NCBI GenBank assembly: GCA_016710135.1
Contig: JADJLM010000001.1
Span: 1-64,000 of the forward strand
DNA: 64,000 nt
Origin: Nitrosomonas sp.
GTDB lineage: Bacteria > Pseudomonadota > Gammaproteobacteria > Burkholderiales > Nitrosomonadaceae
Direction: 5' to 3'
The notes under the pieces were generated by a model. That model did not search any database, had not been told where the DNA came from, and saw only the letters and a list, made by a program, of their open reading frames with translations. This document shows, in pieces, positions 17,873 through 27,841 of the stretch (position 1 is the stretch's first letter; each line of letters starts with the position of its first letter). Both the position numbers and the translations under genes were made by a program.

Positions 17873-19516
17873 ATGGCAGCAAAAGAAGTTAGATTTGGTG
17901 ATGTGGCACGTCATAATTTGGTACACGGGGTTAATATTCTTGCAGATGCAGTCAAGGTAACCTTGGGTCCAAAAGGCCGTAACGTGGTGTTAGAGCGCTC
18001 ATATGGCGCGCCGACTATTACGAAAGATGGTGTATCGGTAGCGAAAGAGATTGAGCTTAAAGATAAATTCGAAAACATGGGTGCTCAGATGCTTAAAGAG
18101 GTTGCAAGTAAGACCTCTGATGTTGCGGGAGATGGTACCACGACAGCAACGGTATTGGCACAATCGATTGTGAAAGAAGGAATGCGCTATGTTGCGGCCG
18201 GTATGAATCCAATGGATTTAAAACGTGGAATCGATAAGGCGGTTATCGCAACTATTGAAGACCTAAAGAAACTTTCTAAACCATGTTCTACCAGTAAAGA
18301 AATCGCTCAGGTTGGAAGTATTTCAGCAAATTCAGATGCTGAAATTGGTAAAATCATTGCTGAAGCGATGGAAAAGGTTGGCAAAGAAGGTGTAATTACT
18401 GTTGAAGATGGCTCAGGTTTGCAAAATGAGCTTGAGGTTGTAGAGGGCATGCAATTTGATCGGGGCTATCTCTCACCTTATTTCGTCAGTAGTGCTGAAA
18501 AGCAAATTGCATTACTAGAAAGTCCCTTTGTATTGCTACATGATAAGAAAATTTCCAATATTCGTGATCTGTTACCCGTTTTAGAGCAAGTTGCTAAAGC
18601 TGGCAAACCCTTATTAATTATAGCTGAGGATGTTGATGGAGAAGCACTCGCGACATTAGTGGTTAATAATATTCGCGGCATTCTCAAAACTTGTGCAGTT
18701 AAGGCGCCCGGCTTTGGTGATCGTCGTAAAGCGATGTTGGAAGATATTGCAATATTGACAGGCGGAACGGTGGTTGCTGAAGAAGTCGGTTTGTCACTCG
18801 AGAAAGTTAAATTGGAAGATTTAGGTCAAGCTAAACGAATCGAGGTTGGAAAAGAAAATACTACTATTATTGATGGTGCCGGTAATGTGAAATCAATCGA
18901 AGGACGTGTAACACAAATTCGCACGCAGATTGAAGAAGCGACCAGTGATTACGACAAAGAAAAATTGCAAGAGCGTGTGGCAAAACTTGCTGGTGGCGTT
19001 GCATTGATTAAAGTAGGCGCTGCGACAGAAGTAGAAATGAAAGAGAAAAAAGCCCGAGTTGAGGATGCGCTACATGCAACTCGTGCAGCAGTAGAAGAAG
19101 GTATTATTCCTGGAGGTGGAGTTGCGCTGATGCGAGCTATTGCTACCGTAAGCAAGCTTAAGGGCGACAATCATGACCAAGATGCTGGAATTAAGATTGT
19201 GGAACGGGCACTAGAAGAACCTTTGCGCCAGATTGTTGCTAACTGTGGTGATGAGCCATCGGTGGTTGCAAACAAAGTAAAAGAAGGTAAAGGTAATTTT
19301 GGATATAATGCAGCGACGGGCGAATATGGCGATATGGTCTCAATGGGTGTATTAGATCCTACCAAAGTTACGCGTTCAGCGCTTCAAAACGCAGCTTCAG
19401 TTGCCGGACTTATTCTAACAACCGATGCGATGGTGGCAGAATTACCAAAAGATGAATCTGCATCACCTGCTGCAGGCATGGGTGGTATGGGTGGTATGGG
19501 CGGTATGGATATGTAA
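17873..19516 (+). CDS. groEL: Chaperonin GroEL
   Basis: The 547-residue 60-kDa chaperonin, which folds proteins in an ATP-driven double-ring chamber with GroES. TLGPKGRNVVLERSYG and the ATP-binding DGTTTATVLAQ are present, and the C-terminus has the GGM-repeat tail seen in bacterial GroEL. The start ATG follows AGGAG. It is expressed with groES from the CIRCE-controlled promoter and is followed by a strong terminator. Only one groEL is visible here. Confidence 0.98.
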   Translation: MAAKEVRFGDVARHNLVHGVNILADAVKVTLGPKGRNVVLERSYGAPTITKDGVSVAKEIELKDKFENMGAQMLKEVASKTSDVAGDGTTTATVLAQSIVKEGMRYVAAGMNPMDLKRGIDKAVIATIEDLKKLSKPCSTSKEIAQVGSISANSDAEIGKIIAEAMEKVGKEGVITVEDGSGLQNELEVVEGMQFDRGYLSPYFVSSAEKQIALLESPFVLLHDKKISNIRDLLPVLEQVAKAGKPLLIIAEDVDGEALATLVVNNIRGILKTCAVKAPGFGDRRKAMLEDIAILTGGTVVAEEVGLSLEKVKLEDLGQAKRIEVGKENTTIIDGAGNVKSIEGRVTQIRTQIEEATSDYDKEKLQERVAKLAGGVALIKVGAATEVEMKEKKARVEDALHATRAAVEEGIIPGGGVALMRAIATVSKLKGDNHDQDAGIKIVERALEEPLRQIVANCGDEPSVVANKVKEGKGNFGYNAATGEYGDMVSMGVLDPTKVTRSALQNAASVAGLILTTDAMVAELPKDESASPAAGMGGMGGMGGMDM

Positions 19517-19553
19517 TACTGTTACTCAGAAAGCGACGAGTAATCGATTCCTA

Positions 19554-19605
19554 ATCGCTACAACAATAAGTCTATTCAAGGCTTGTTGTTGTAGCGATAT
19601 TTTTT
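19554..19605 (+). terminator. Rho-independent terminator after groEL
   Basis: ATCGCTACAACAATAAG (19554-19570) pairs with CTTGTTGTTGTAGCGAT (19582-19598), a stem of up to 17 pairs with one mismatch, followed by a T-run at 19600-19605. The reductase gene begins nine bases after the T-run, so it either reads through or has its own promoter close by. Confidence 0.9.
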
Positions 19606-19613
19606 ACTGATAT

Positions 19614-20366
19614 ATGGAAAACTTTAGCAATTACCAAGCTGATAAAGACTTATTAGCAAATCGAGTTATTTTAGTAACAGGCGCAGGACAAGGAATTGGA
19701 CGTCAAGCTGCAATTACTTATGCTGCTTGTGGAGCAACAGTCATTCTTCATGGCCGAAAAACCAGGAAGCTTGAAAATGTATATGACGAAATTAGTGAGT
19801 TAAAGCGGGAAGAAGCAGTTATTTTTCCCTTTGATTTTGAGAAAGCAACTGAGAATGATTTTTATACAATTGCAGAATCGATTGCGTCACAATTAGGCAG
19901 GCTTGATGGAATCTTGCACAATGCAGCTTTTACCTACGGTCCAATACCTTTTGAACATCATACGCTTGAACAATTGCAAACATTAATGCATGTGAATTTG
20001 CTTGCTCCAATAACGCTTACAAAAGCATGCTTGCCCCTACTTAAATTGTCTAATGATGCGAGTATAGTTATGACATCTGATGACCATGGCCATGTACCTT
20101 CTGCTTATTGGGGTGCATTTGCTATCGCAAAAGCAGGAGTGGAGACTTATGTGAAAATTCAATCTGAAGAGTGGACTTTATTTCCGAATATTCGGATAAA
20201 TGCACTAATCCCAGGGCCAGTTCATTCTCCTCAGCGTGCTAAAACTCATCCTGGGGAACTAAAAAATAAATTGTTGCAGCCCAGTAGCTTAATGGGGACT
20301 TATCTTTATTTAATGGGACCTGAAAGCAAAGGTAGGAGTGGCGAAGTACTATTTTGTCAATCCTAG
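19614..20366 (+). CDS. yciK: YciK-like short-chain dehydrogenase/reductase
   Basis: A 250-residue SDR of the Rossmann fold. The cofactor motif TGAGQGIG is at about residues 24-31, LHNAAF holds the NAG-like structural motif, and an active-site Y-x3-K candidate lies in YWGAFAIAKA. The expected upstream serine is in VMTSDDHG. The overall pattern matches YciK-type oxidoreductases of Proteobacteria, which often sit near housekeeping genes. The substrate is unknown. It starts just after the groEL terminator and is followed by tRNA-Leu. The gene symbol is by resemblance. Confidence 0.85.
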   Translation: MENFSNYQADKDLLANRVILVTGAGQGIGRQAAITYAACGATVILHGRKTRKLENVYDEISELKREEAVIFPFDFEKATENDFYTIAESIASQLGRLDGILHNAAFTYGPIPFEHHTLEQLQTLMHVNLLAPITLTKACLPLLKLSNDASIVMTSDDHGHVPSAYWGAFAIAKAGVETYVKIQSEEWTLFPNIRINALIPGPVHSPQRAKTHPGELKNKLLQPSSLMGTYLYLMGPESKGRSGEVLFCQS

Positions 20367-20437
20367 AGTCCTTTGGCTGCTATCCCAATCATAACAAGGT
20401 ATAATTCACACTCGAATAGAGTTAATTAGTTGAAAAA

Positions 20438-20522
<85 letters not shown>

Positions 20523-20624
20523 AACTTGTTTAAAGTTGAATAGTGAGTCTAAAAGACCAATTGTATTATCCAGATGAACAAGTTGCTTGTGCTATAGCGT
20601 TATCAGTTACTTAGGAAGAACCCA

Positions 20625-21934
20625 ATGCAATCAAATACAGAAAGCCTAAACTCTCTTGAGCGAAAAATTAGTATTTCTATACCTCAAGCAGATGTTCGCG
20701 TTGAAGTTGACAATCGTTTAAAAAAATTATCAGGGAAAGTGAAATTACCAGGTTTTCGCCCCGGCAAGGTACCATTAAAAATGGTAATACAACAATATGG
20801 TCTTCAATTGCATCAAGAAGTTTTGGGCGAGCTGGTGCAAAAATATTTTCGTGATTCTGTGCAGAAACAAGACTTGCGAATTGCTGGTTCACCCAATTTC
20901 AGTTCTAAATCGCTTGATCAGAATAGCTTAAATTATGAATTTGATGCTGTTTTTGAAGTCTATCCAGAGATAATAATTGGAGATTTTAGTGGACTCAATG
21001 TTTCAAGGCCTAGTGTGCAAATAGAGGAAGTTGAAGTTGAAAAACGTTAGATACATTAAGAAAGCAAAGAGCAAAATTTGAAGTGGTCGATAGGCCTGCC
21101 AGGAAGGGCGATCGGGTAAATATTGATTATCATGGTCAGGTTGATGGAAAGGAATTTGAGGGAGGGCAGGCAAAAGGCTTTAACCTCATATTAGGTGACG
21201 GTTATGCGTTAAAAGACTTTGAAGATGCTATTATTGATATGAAGAATGGCGAAAATAAAGTGTTTCAAATGACATTTCCTGCTGATTACCATGGTAAAGA
21301 AGTTGCAGGTAAATCCGTAACCTTTGATGTTAGACTGAATAAAGTAGAAGAACAATTAATTCCAAGCATTGACACTGATTTTGCTAAATCCCTCGGTATC
21401 AGCGATGGGGACATTAGCAAAATGTACGCCGAGGTAAAGGCAAGTATTGAGCGCGAGGTATTGCAAAGAATTCGCTCTAAGCTAAAAGAGCAAGTCATGC
21501 AATTTTTACTTGAAAGTATTAATTGTGGGGTACCTCAAGTTTTGGTGAGCCATGAAATTGAGCACTTAATTCAAGAAGCTAATAACAACCTAAAAGCGCG
21601 AGGGCTTGCTGATCGAGAAGCTAATTTATCACCTGATTTATTCCGAGAAAGAGCTGAGCGACGTGTTAAGTTAGGTTTGATTTTAGCAAAGCTTATAGAG
21701 CAGCAAGGAATAAAAGTTCAATCAGATCAGTTAAGGAAGTATGTGGAGGAATATGCTAAAAGCTATGAAGATCCTGAACAAGTCATTCATTGGTATTATT
21801 CATCCCTTGAGCGATTGAAAGATATTGAATCGCTCGTATTAGAAGATAATGTTGTAAGTTGGATATTAGAAAGAGCGCATATTACTGATCAGCAAACAGC
21901 ATTTGATGATTTGATGGGGTATGCGAAGCAGTAA
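20625..21934 (+). CDS. tig: Trigger factor, frame broken by one base
   Basis: Ribosome-bound peptidyl-prolyl isomerase and chaperone. The N-terminal ribosome-binding domain carries GFRPGKVP (about residues 45-52). The PPIase domain follows (KGDRVNIDYHGQVDGKEFEGG), then the helical C-terminal arms. The frame breaks at an A5 run (21040-21044): restoring one A gives VEKTLDTLRKQRAKFEVVDRP, which joins the two parts without loss. As a normally single-copy core gene with all else intact, this is most simply a homopolymer error in the assembly; a real frameshift is possible but less likely. The order tig-clpP-clpX is the standard operon. Confidence 0.93.
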
Positions 21935-21952
21935 TTTACGGGGAGTAATAAT

Positions 21953-22558
21953 TTGGATATCAATGGATTAGGTTTAATTCCAATGGTCATTGAGACCAGT
22001 GGAAGAGGTGAGAGAGCATACGACATCTATTCTAGGTTATTAAAAGAAAGGATAATTTTTCTTGTTGGCCCGGTGACGGAAGTAACAGCCAATTTAGTTG
22101 TGGCTCAATTATTATTTTTAGAATCTGAGAATTCTGATAAAGATATTTATTTATATATTAATTCCCCTGGTGGATCTGTTTCTGCTGGCCTTGCAATTTA
22201 TGACACGATGCAATTCATTAAACCGAATGTGAGTACATTATGTATTGGTCAGGCAGCAAGTATGGGTGCACTATTGTTAACTGCAGGCGAAAAGAGTAAA
22301 CGGTTTTGTTTGCCAAATTCACGAGTAATGATTCATCAACCGATGGGTGGTTTTCAAGGTCAAGCTTCTGATATCGAGATTCATGCTAAAGAAATCTTAT
22401 ATCTTAAAAGTAAGCTAAATGAGATTATGTCGAAGCATACAGGTCAATCTGTAAAAGTAATTGAGAAAGATACTGATCGAGATAATTTTCTCAGCGCGGA
22501 TGAAGCCGTAAAATATGGTTTGGTAGATGCTGTATTAACAAGTAGAGTTGTAGGATAG
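21953..22558 (+). CDS. clpP: ATP-dependent Clp protease proteolytic subunit
   Basis: A 201-residue serine peptidase forming the double-heptamer chamber of ClpXP. The triad is Ser103 (GQAASMGA), His128 (VMIHQPMGG) and Asp177 (DTDRDNF), with the same spacing as in E. coli ClpP. The start is TTG at 21953 behind GGGGAG; the product begins MDINGLGLIPMVIE, as in relatives. It starts 18 bases after tig and precedes clpX by 80 bases, so the three are one operon. Confidence 0.97.
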   Translation: MDINGLGLIPMVIETSGRGERAYDIYSRLLKERIIFLVGPVTEVTANLVVAQLLFLESENSDKDIYLYINSPGGSVSAGLAIYDTMQFIKPNVSTLCIGQAASMGALLLTAGEKSKRFCLPNSRVMIHQPMGGFQGQASDIEIHAKEILYLKSKLNEIMSKHTGQSVKVIEKDTDRDNFLSADEAVKYGLVDAVLTSRVVG

Positions 22559-22638
22559 AATGAGGCATTCGGAGTGTTTGGTGCAGCTAGTGATAATATT
22601 TGTGTGAAGCATGGGTAGGTAATTTCTTCTGAGGTGAC

Positions 22639-23928
22639 ATGATGTCTGAAAAAATGAATAGCGATAAGCTACTATATTGTTCTTTTTGCGGAAAAAGTCA
22701 GCACGAAGTAAGGAAGCTAATTGCTGGACCCTCTGTATTTATTTGCGATGAATGTATCGATCTATGTAATGACATTATTCGCGAGGAGATGCAAACAATT
22801 GAAACGGCTAAATTTGTTAAATCTAGTTTACCGGTGCCGAGAGAAATTTGTTCGATTCTTGATCAATACGTAATAGGGCAGGAGTCTGCAAAAAAGATTT
22901 TATCTGTTGCTGTATACAATCACTATAAACGTTTAAGAACAATATCCAAAACGATAGATGCCGATGATATAGAGCTTGCCAAAAGTAACATATTATTAAT
23001 TGGACCTACAGGATCAGGTAAAACATTACTCGCGCAGACGCTAGCGCGTTTATTAGATGTACCCTTTATCATTGCCGATGCGACAACGCTTACCGAAGCG
23101 GGTTATGTCGGTGAAGACGTAGAAAATATCATCCAAAAATTATTGCAGAAATGTAATTATGATGTAGAAAAAGCGCAGCAGGGCATAATTTATATTGATG
23201 AGATTGATAAAATCTCACGTAAATCTGATAATCCATCGATTACGAGAGACGTTTCGGGTGAGGGCGTTCAGCAAGCATTATTGAAATTGATCGAAGGAAC
23301 AACTGCTTTGGTACCTCCACAAGGTGGACGCAAGCATCCGAATCAAGAATTCATCCAAATTGATACTACAAATATTCTCTTTATCTGTGGTGGTGCATTT
23401 GATGGTATAGATAAAATTATTCAGGCTAGATCCGAAAAGGGAGGTATTGGTTTTGGTGCAGAAGTGGTTAGCCGTAAGAACCAGAAGGAAATCAATGAAA
23501 TTCTAAAATCGATTGAACCTGAAGATTTAATTAAATATGGCTTGATACCAGAGTTTGTCGGACGTCTGCCTGTCGTTGCTACACTCGATGAATTGAACGA
23601 AGTCGCATTAATTCAAATATTAACAGAACCTAAGAATGCACTTGTCAAACAGTATTGGAAATTATTCAATATGGAAGGTGGTGTTGAGTTAGAGTTCCGT
23701 GACCAAGCACTTAAGGCAATTGCTAAAAAAGCATTATTAAGAAAGACAGGCGCTCGTGGCTTGAGATCCATTCTTGAAGAAACATTGCTTGATATTATGT
23801 ATGATTTGCCTTCTCTAGAAAATGTACAAAAAGTTGTGATTGATTATGGCTCAGTGAATAGTGATATTAAACCAATATTAATTTATTCAGATCAATCTAA
23901 ATCCACTAAGAATCCCAAACAAGCGTAG
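22639..23928 (+). CDS. clpX: ATP-dependent Clp protease ATP-binding subunit ClpX
   Basis: A 429-residue AAA+ unfoldase that feeds substrates to ClpP. The N-terminal zinc finger (CSFCGKS and FICDECIDLC), Walker A GPTGSGKT, Walker B IIYIDEID and sensor-type ARGLRSILEE are intact. There are two adjacent ATG codons (22639 and 22642) behind GAGGTG. lon, which often follows clpX, is absent here; instead a bidirectional-looking terminator and a convergent copper-protein operon follow. Confidence 0.97.
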   Translation: MMSEKMNSDKLLYCSFCGKSQHEVRKLIAGPSVFICDECIDLCNDIIREEMQTIETAKFVKSSLPVPREICSILDQYVIGQESAKKILSVAVYNHYKRLRTISKTIDADDIELAKSNILLIGPTGSGKTLLAQTLARLLDVPFIIADATTLTEAGYVGEDVENIIQKLLQKCNYDVEKAQQGIIYIDEIDKISRKSDNPSITRDVSGEGVQQALLKLIEGTTALVPPQGGRKHPNQEFIQIDTTNILFICGGAFDGIDKIIQARSEKGGIGFGAEVVSRKNQKEINEILKSIEPEDLIKYGLIPEFVGRLPVVATLDELNEVALIQILTEPKNALVKQYWKLFNMEGGVELEFRDQALKAIAKKALLRKTGARGLRSILEETLLDIMYDLPSLENVQKVVIDYGSVNSDIKPILIYSDQSKSTKNPKQA

Positions 23929-23960
23929 TTAAAAGGCCAGTGATTACTGGCCTTTTAACT
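23927..23960. terminator. Symmetric terminator between clpX and the copper operon
   Basis: AGTTAAAAGGCCAGT (23927-23941) pairs perfectly with ACTGGCCTTTTAACT (23946-23960) around a 4-base loop. The GGCCAG core is flanked by A4 and T4 runs, so it can end transcription in both directions between the convergent clpX and cupredoxin genes. It begins inside the clpX stop codon. Confidence 0.9.
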
Positions 23961-23966
23961 AGATTA

Positions 23967-24953
23967 TTAGCTAGTTCCAACTTTCTCTCTAGACCATAGA
24001 ATTCTTTTTACTAAAGGGATACAGAGTAGTCCCAGCAGAATACCGATAAGTATCATGCCATAAGTTTGCAGATTATCATTCGTAAACTGAGTTATTTGGC
24101 GAACCATTTTACTCGATTTTACTTTATCCCCAGATTTTGGTAAGTTTTCAGCTTCGTAAGTATCTGTTAAATTGTAAGGTGTTAAGCCCGGAATACTCGG
24201 AATATTAGTTCCGCCTTTGCCTACTACGAGTTGGGCTTTCATCCCTTTTTCCATATGGTGTGAAATGTCACAGTGAACCAGGAAAGTTTCATCCTTTCCA
24301 GGTACGATCATGGCTCCTGATACAGTTTTAGGACCTGTGACTTCCAGATGGAACATACCAAGCTTATAGAGATATTTGGGTAGACCATGCATCATGAACT
24401 GGTGGCGGATATTATCTTCATTAACAAAATGCCATGTAATCTTAGAACACGGCTTCACATTCCATTGTTGTTGGTCAAAGGCAAATGCTGTACCCGGAAA
24501 CTTAGCTGAATATTTTCTACCAGCTCGCACAGTGATTTCAACTTCTTCTGAGATACTCTGGCAACTACTCGGCAGTTTATCAAAATTCTGACCCATAATC
24601 ATGGTACCTTCATGATCCATAATATGATCATGATCCATATGATGATGGTGACTTTCAACGCCATTGGAAGCATGATCGGACGAATGGATGGTGTGTGTAC
24701 TGTGATCCATAGTATGATCATGCTCGTGACTTATTGCATGATCACTCGAATGCTGATGTTCGTTATGATCAATGTGCTCATGATGAACGTGATTCTGATC
24801 AGCCTCTTGTTCATTATGTTGGCCTGTGCTATGGCTACTATGATCGTGCTGCGCATGTTCAGCAGTATTGGGTGTATTTTGTGATTGTGCTACCGCAAAG
24901 GTGCTAACAGTAAAAATCCCAGCAATCAATAAAGATAAACTATTCCTATTCAT
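23967..24953 (-). CDS. His-rich membrane-anchored cupredoxin
   Basis: A 328-residue exported protein. A signal peptide (about 1-22) is followed by a low-complexity segment (33-114) with 27 histidines mixed with Asp, Ser and Glu. A cupredoxin domain follows (about 135-245). The type 1 copper ligands are His184 (NIRHQFMMHG), Cys228, His232 or 233 and Met238 (in HCDISHHMEKGM). A membrane helix (about 298-314) anchors it with the domain outside. The start ATG overlaps the oxidase stop by one base (TAATG), so translation is coupled. It is probably the electron donor or copper supplier of the adjacent oxidase, with the His-rich part binding copper; this is inference. Confidence 0.85.
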   Translation of the reverse strand: MNRNSLSLLIAGIFTVSTFAVAQSQNTPNTAEHAQHDHSSHSTGQHNEQEADQNHVHHEHIDHNEHQHSSDHAISHEHDHTMDHSTHTIHSSDHASNGVESHHHHMDHDHIMDHEGTMIMGQNFDKLPSSCQSISEEVEITVRAGRKYSAKFPGTAFAFDQQQWNVKPCSKITWHFVNEDNIRHQFMMHGLPKYLYKLGMFHLEVTGPKTVSGAMIVPGKDETFLVHCDISHHMEKGMKAQLVVGKGGTNIPSIPGLTPYNLTDTYEAENLPKSGDKVKSSKMVRQITQFTNDNLQTYGMILIGILLGLLCIPLVKRILWSREKVGTS

Positions 24954-26659
24954 TATTGATTGCCTCCTTTGCTTACTTTCATTCGTGAAATCGTTCCAAA
25001 TATAACTTGCTTGATAGATTTACGCTTAGAAAAAGTCCAGTATAGTAGGAGTCCAAATAATAAACCGATGATTCCGTAGATCAAAGAAGTTTGAGTCTTA
25101 TCTTCTAATCCAGACCGTTCTCCAGGGGATCCTAAACTGGACCAGTCATCGAGGTCCTGCCATACAGGCAATCTCCTTTCGTAATATTCCTTGGTAAAAT
25201 ATTTATTTAAATCAATGCCAAAATGGCCAACCTTAGGCATATCGTTTTCGCCTAAATAAGATTTATAGACAATTGAACTCATACTACCACCTTCAGCCAT
25301 ACCATTGGTCGTAATGCCTTTTTCGCGGTGATCATGAATTAACCAATCACCTTCGCCATAGCTATGCTTACCATCGTTGACTGTCTCCAGCTTTAAATCT
25401 AGTCGCTGAGCAGGCGCCATATCAAATACATCGCGCATGATCTGCGCGACCGGATTGTGTTCTACGCCATCATAATGGGTAATCGTTGCATGATGACCAT
25501 GCGTGTGAATGGCAATTGATTCTCCTCCGCTATTTAAAAGACGAAGTTTGATTTTCTGATCTGGTTCCACCACGATTAACGATTCTCGTAATGTGTAGGG
25601 AAAGGAGAGTCCATTCAAAGTATAGTAATCCTCAGTAGAATCAGTAATATCATAGCGCTGATTCATATCACGCGCGATCAATCTGGGGTCGTTGTGCCGC
25701 TGAATAATTTGACTCAATTCTTTATCCATCGCGTGATAATGTAAATCGTACTCCTGATCATATTGCTCACGAACTGCTACAGAGGGATGACGGACATGAC
25801 CAGCGCCAATATTGAGTGTCTGTAACCAGTTATTGGGCCTGTTTTCTTCAATAATAATCATTCCTGCCAAACCCATTGCTAAATGCGTGTGCGTTTGCAC
25901 ATGACAATGATAGAACATTGTTCCCGGCTGACGAGCCTGGAATTGGTAGACACGCCGATCGCCAGGCATCAATTCGATTTCACTCGTTTGCGGTACACCA
26001 TCTTGTCCTTCGTGTTCGTGATGCGCAAAAGGATGATCAACGCCGTGGAGGTGAATGCTGTGGGGGAAGTAGTGTGTGTTTTCTAAGACGATCTGAACGA
26101 TATCGCCTACTTCAACCCGAATAACTGGAGAAGGTAACCGTAGCAATGGGTTAGCACGTATGCTTTCAAAATTTTCGGTTGACATGCCACTCATTTTAGG
26201 TGAGAAAACCCATGCGCCGGGTTGTATGCCGGGTGCGATATCAAAAGTAGGAATGATTCCAGGGAAATCAGGTGATTTACCATTAAGCTCCATGATTTCA
26301 AGTCTAATCGTTATCCGATCAGGGTCACCATCGCCATCGATGTCATCGGATTTGATGATAGCATCGGGAGATAAACCTGTTTTCATCAAGGTATCCATAG
26401 ATATATTATTGGTGCCTTTAACTGCTGCCGCAATCCAGGCAGGATTGTCTGGGCTGCAAACAGGCGAGGCCTCGATCTTGACGCCTTCAATTTCTTGTGC
26501 TTCGCGCCATGAAGGTGCAATGACTGGGTCACACATTGGTTCTGAAGTTAACGCTTCCGGGGCCACTTTTACGGTTGCGGGTAATTTTGAAGCGCTGTAA
26601 GCAACCGAGCTTAGAATGATGAAAGGGGTTAACAATGCAATAAAAATATAGGTTGGCAT
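24953..26659 (-). CDS. Two-domain multicopper oxidase, membrane-anchored
   Basis: A 568-residue exported oxidase. After a signal peptide comes a region with a DIDGDGDPD calcium-binding-like loop (about 107-115). Cupredoxin domain 1 follows, with H203-L-H205 and H251-C252-H253-x3-H257-x4-M262, a full type 1 plus type 2/3 signature. Domain 2 has H385-T-H387 and H442-D-H444, where Asp replaces the type 1 cysteine. So the type 1 copper is in domain 1 only and the trinuclear site is shared, as in type C two-domain oxidases such as the blue copper oxidase of Nitrosomonas europaea. A C-terminal helix (about 535-553) anchors it. It is first in the operon with the His-rich cupredoxin. Substrate unknown; nitrite reductase is not indicated. 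Confidence 0.88.
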   Translation of the reverse strand: MPTYIFIALLTPFIILSSVAYSASKLPATVKVAPEALTSEPMCDPVIAPSWREAQEIEGVKIEASPVCSPDNPAWIAAAVKGTNNISMDTLMKTGLSPDAIIKSDDIDGDGDPDRITIRLEIMELNGKSPDFPGIIPTFDIAPGIQPGAWVFSPKMSGMSTENFESIRANPLLRLPSPVIRVEVGDIVQIVLENTHYFPHSIHLHGVDHPFAHHEHEGQDGVPQTSEIELMPGDRRVYQFQARQPGTMFYHCHVQTHTHLAMGLAGMIIIEENRPNNWLQTLNIGAGHVRHPSVAVREQYDQEYDLHYHAMDKELSQIIQRHNDPRLIARDMNQRYDITDSTEDYYTLNGLSFPYTLRESLIVVEPDQKIKLRLLNSGGESIAIHTHGHHATITHYDGVEHNPVAQIMRDVFDMAPAQRLDLKLETVNDGKHSYGEGDWLIHDHREKGITTNGMAEGGSMSSIVYKSYLGENDMPKVGHFGIDLNKYFTKEYYERRLPVWQDLDDWSSLGSPGERSGLEDKTQTSLIYGIIGLLFGLLLYWTFSKRKSIKQVIFGTISRMKVSKGGNQ

Positions 26660-26704
26660 ATATTACATACTTTAAATTCAATGATTAATTAAATATAACC
26701 TTAC

Positions 26705-26727
26705 ATTATACAGTAGAACTCTACTGT
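26705..26727 (-). promoter_or_regulatory. Promoter and operator-like dyad of the oxidase operon
   Basis: On the minus strand a perfect TATAAT (26710-26705) is preceded directly by the dyad ACAGTAGA-GT-TCTACTGT (26727-26710), eight bases per arm. No good -35 box lies at the usual distance. A dyad filling the spacer recalls MerR-type activator promoters, but the regulator is unknown. A near copy lies at 362-379. Transcription would start about 40 bases before the oxidase gene. Confidence 0.55.
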
Positions 26728-26927
26728 GGATTTATTGGTTTGAACAACCACTAGTATAGTGCTTCAAGTGAGTTAAATTTAATCAAGAACGCAAACAACT
26801 TGTCGTTCAACTGAAATGATTTCTTCAGCTAATGCTATGAGTATCAGCAACCCAAAATTTGATTTTGAGGGAATCGAATCTGAAGACAACTTCATACATC
26901 CATTTTTACGATAAAGGCAATCGATTG

Positions 26928-27815
26928 ATGTTAGATCTTGACAAGAATCATTTCAGTAAACATTTCCGTACCATTTTAGAAAAAGTGGAGCAGATACCAT
27001 CCTTTCCTGAATCAGCCCAGTTACTGTTTAATCTTCGACAAAATCCCGATGCCAATATTGATCAACTAAGTGAAATTATCGAAAGTGACCCCGGACTTAC
27101 AGCGTTTATTTTGAAGTATGCACGCATACCAATTTTTGGATATGGCCATCGAATTCATAGTGTTAATCAGGCCATTAGGCTTGTTTTAGGTTTTAATACT
27201 GCCAGTAGTCTTACGATGAGTATTGCATCTTCAAATTGCTTAAGAGTGCAAAAACATGGAGATCTAGGCTACATCAAAATTTGGTTTAAAACATTAGAAT
27301 GTGCAGCTTTGTGTCGCGAGCTTTCTTTAATGATGCGTGATCGATCACAAATCGATAGCGATCTAGCCCACTTGTGCGGACTATTCCAGAATTTTGGTTA
27401 TTTGCTATTTGGTCACTTCTTTCCTAAGGAGTATAGCTATTTGAATGATCTCGTTGCACGTTATCCAGAGCAAAGTTTTCGTACGATTCAACTTCAGTTC
27501 TTTGGCATCACGCATGACACAATTGGAAAATACTTGATGAATGCTTGGAATTTACCTGAAGAAGTGGTTGCTGCGATTGCTGAACAACATTATCCAGATT
27601 ACTTAGGGAAACATTCGTCTTATGTGAAATTAATTGCGATTGCAAATCGTTTACTGCAGAGCAATTTACAAAATATTGATGGCTGCCCTTATGTAGAAAC
27701 TACATCTTTAATTGACAGTTTAGGTATTAACGAGAGTGAAGCCTTAAAGGCCAAAGAAAACATCTTAGGCTGCCAAAATGACTTTATAATTCTAAGTCAG
27801 AGTTTAGCAGCCTAA
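26928..27815 (+). CDS. HDOD-domain protein
   Basis: About 295 residues almost wholly made of an HDOD domain, a degenerate HD-type fold found in bacterial signalling proteins. Characteristic stretches are IPSFPESAQLLFNLRQNP near the start, IIESDPGLTAFILKYA and the middle HLCGLFQNFGYLLFG. In catalytic HD proteins the last would hold metal ligands; most are missing here, so an enzymatic role is unlikely. I prefer ATG at 26928 preceded by AAAGG; the frame is open from TTG at 26859. It lies between the divergent oxidase operon and the convergent pnp. Function unknown; a link to motility, stress or c-di-GMP is only a family trend. Confidence 0.82.
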   Translation: MLDLDKNHFSKHFRTILEKVEQIPSFPESAQLLFNLRQNPDANIDQLSEIIESDPGLTAFILKYARIPIFGYGHRIHSVNQAIRLVLGFNTASSLTMSIASSNCLRVQKHGDLGYIKIWFKTLECAALCRELSLMMRDRSQIDSDLAHLCGLFQNFGYLLFGHFFPKEYSYLNDLVARYPEQSFRTIQLQFFGITHDTIGKYLMNAWNLPEEVVAAIAEQHYPDYLGKHSSYVKLIAIANRLLQSNLQNIDGCPYVETTSLIDSLGINESEALKAKENILGCQNDFIILSQSLAA

Positions 27816-27841
27816 CAGTTTTGTTAATTATTTTAATTTAG

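Noticed and set aside
21030..21060. Programmed ribosomal frameshift in tig
   Set aside because: The A5 run has no downstream pseudoknot that I can see, trigger factor is not known to be made this way, and the same kind of run loss occurs in unrelated genes here.
24953..26659. Copper nitrite reductase (NirK) as identity of the oxidase
   Set aside because: Length, the HCHxxxHxxxxM signature and the domain 2 HxH and HDH blocks fit a trinuclear multicopper oxidase.
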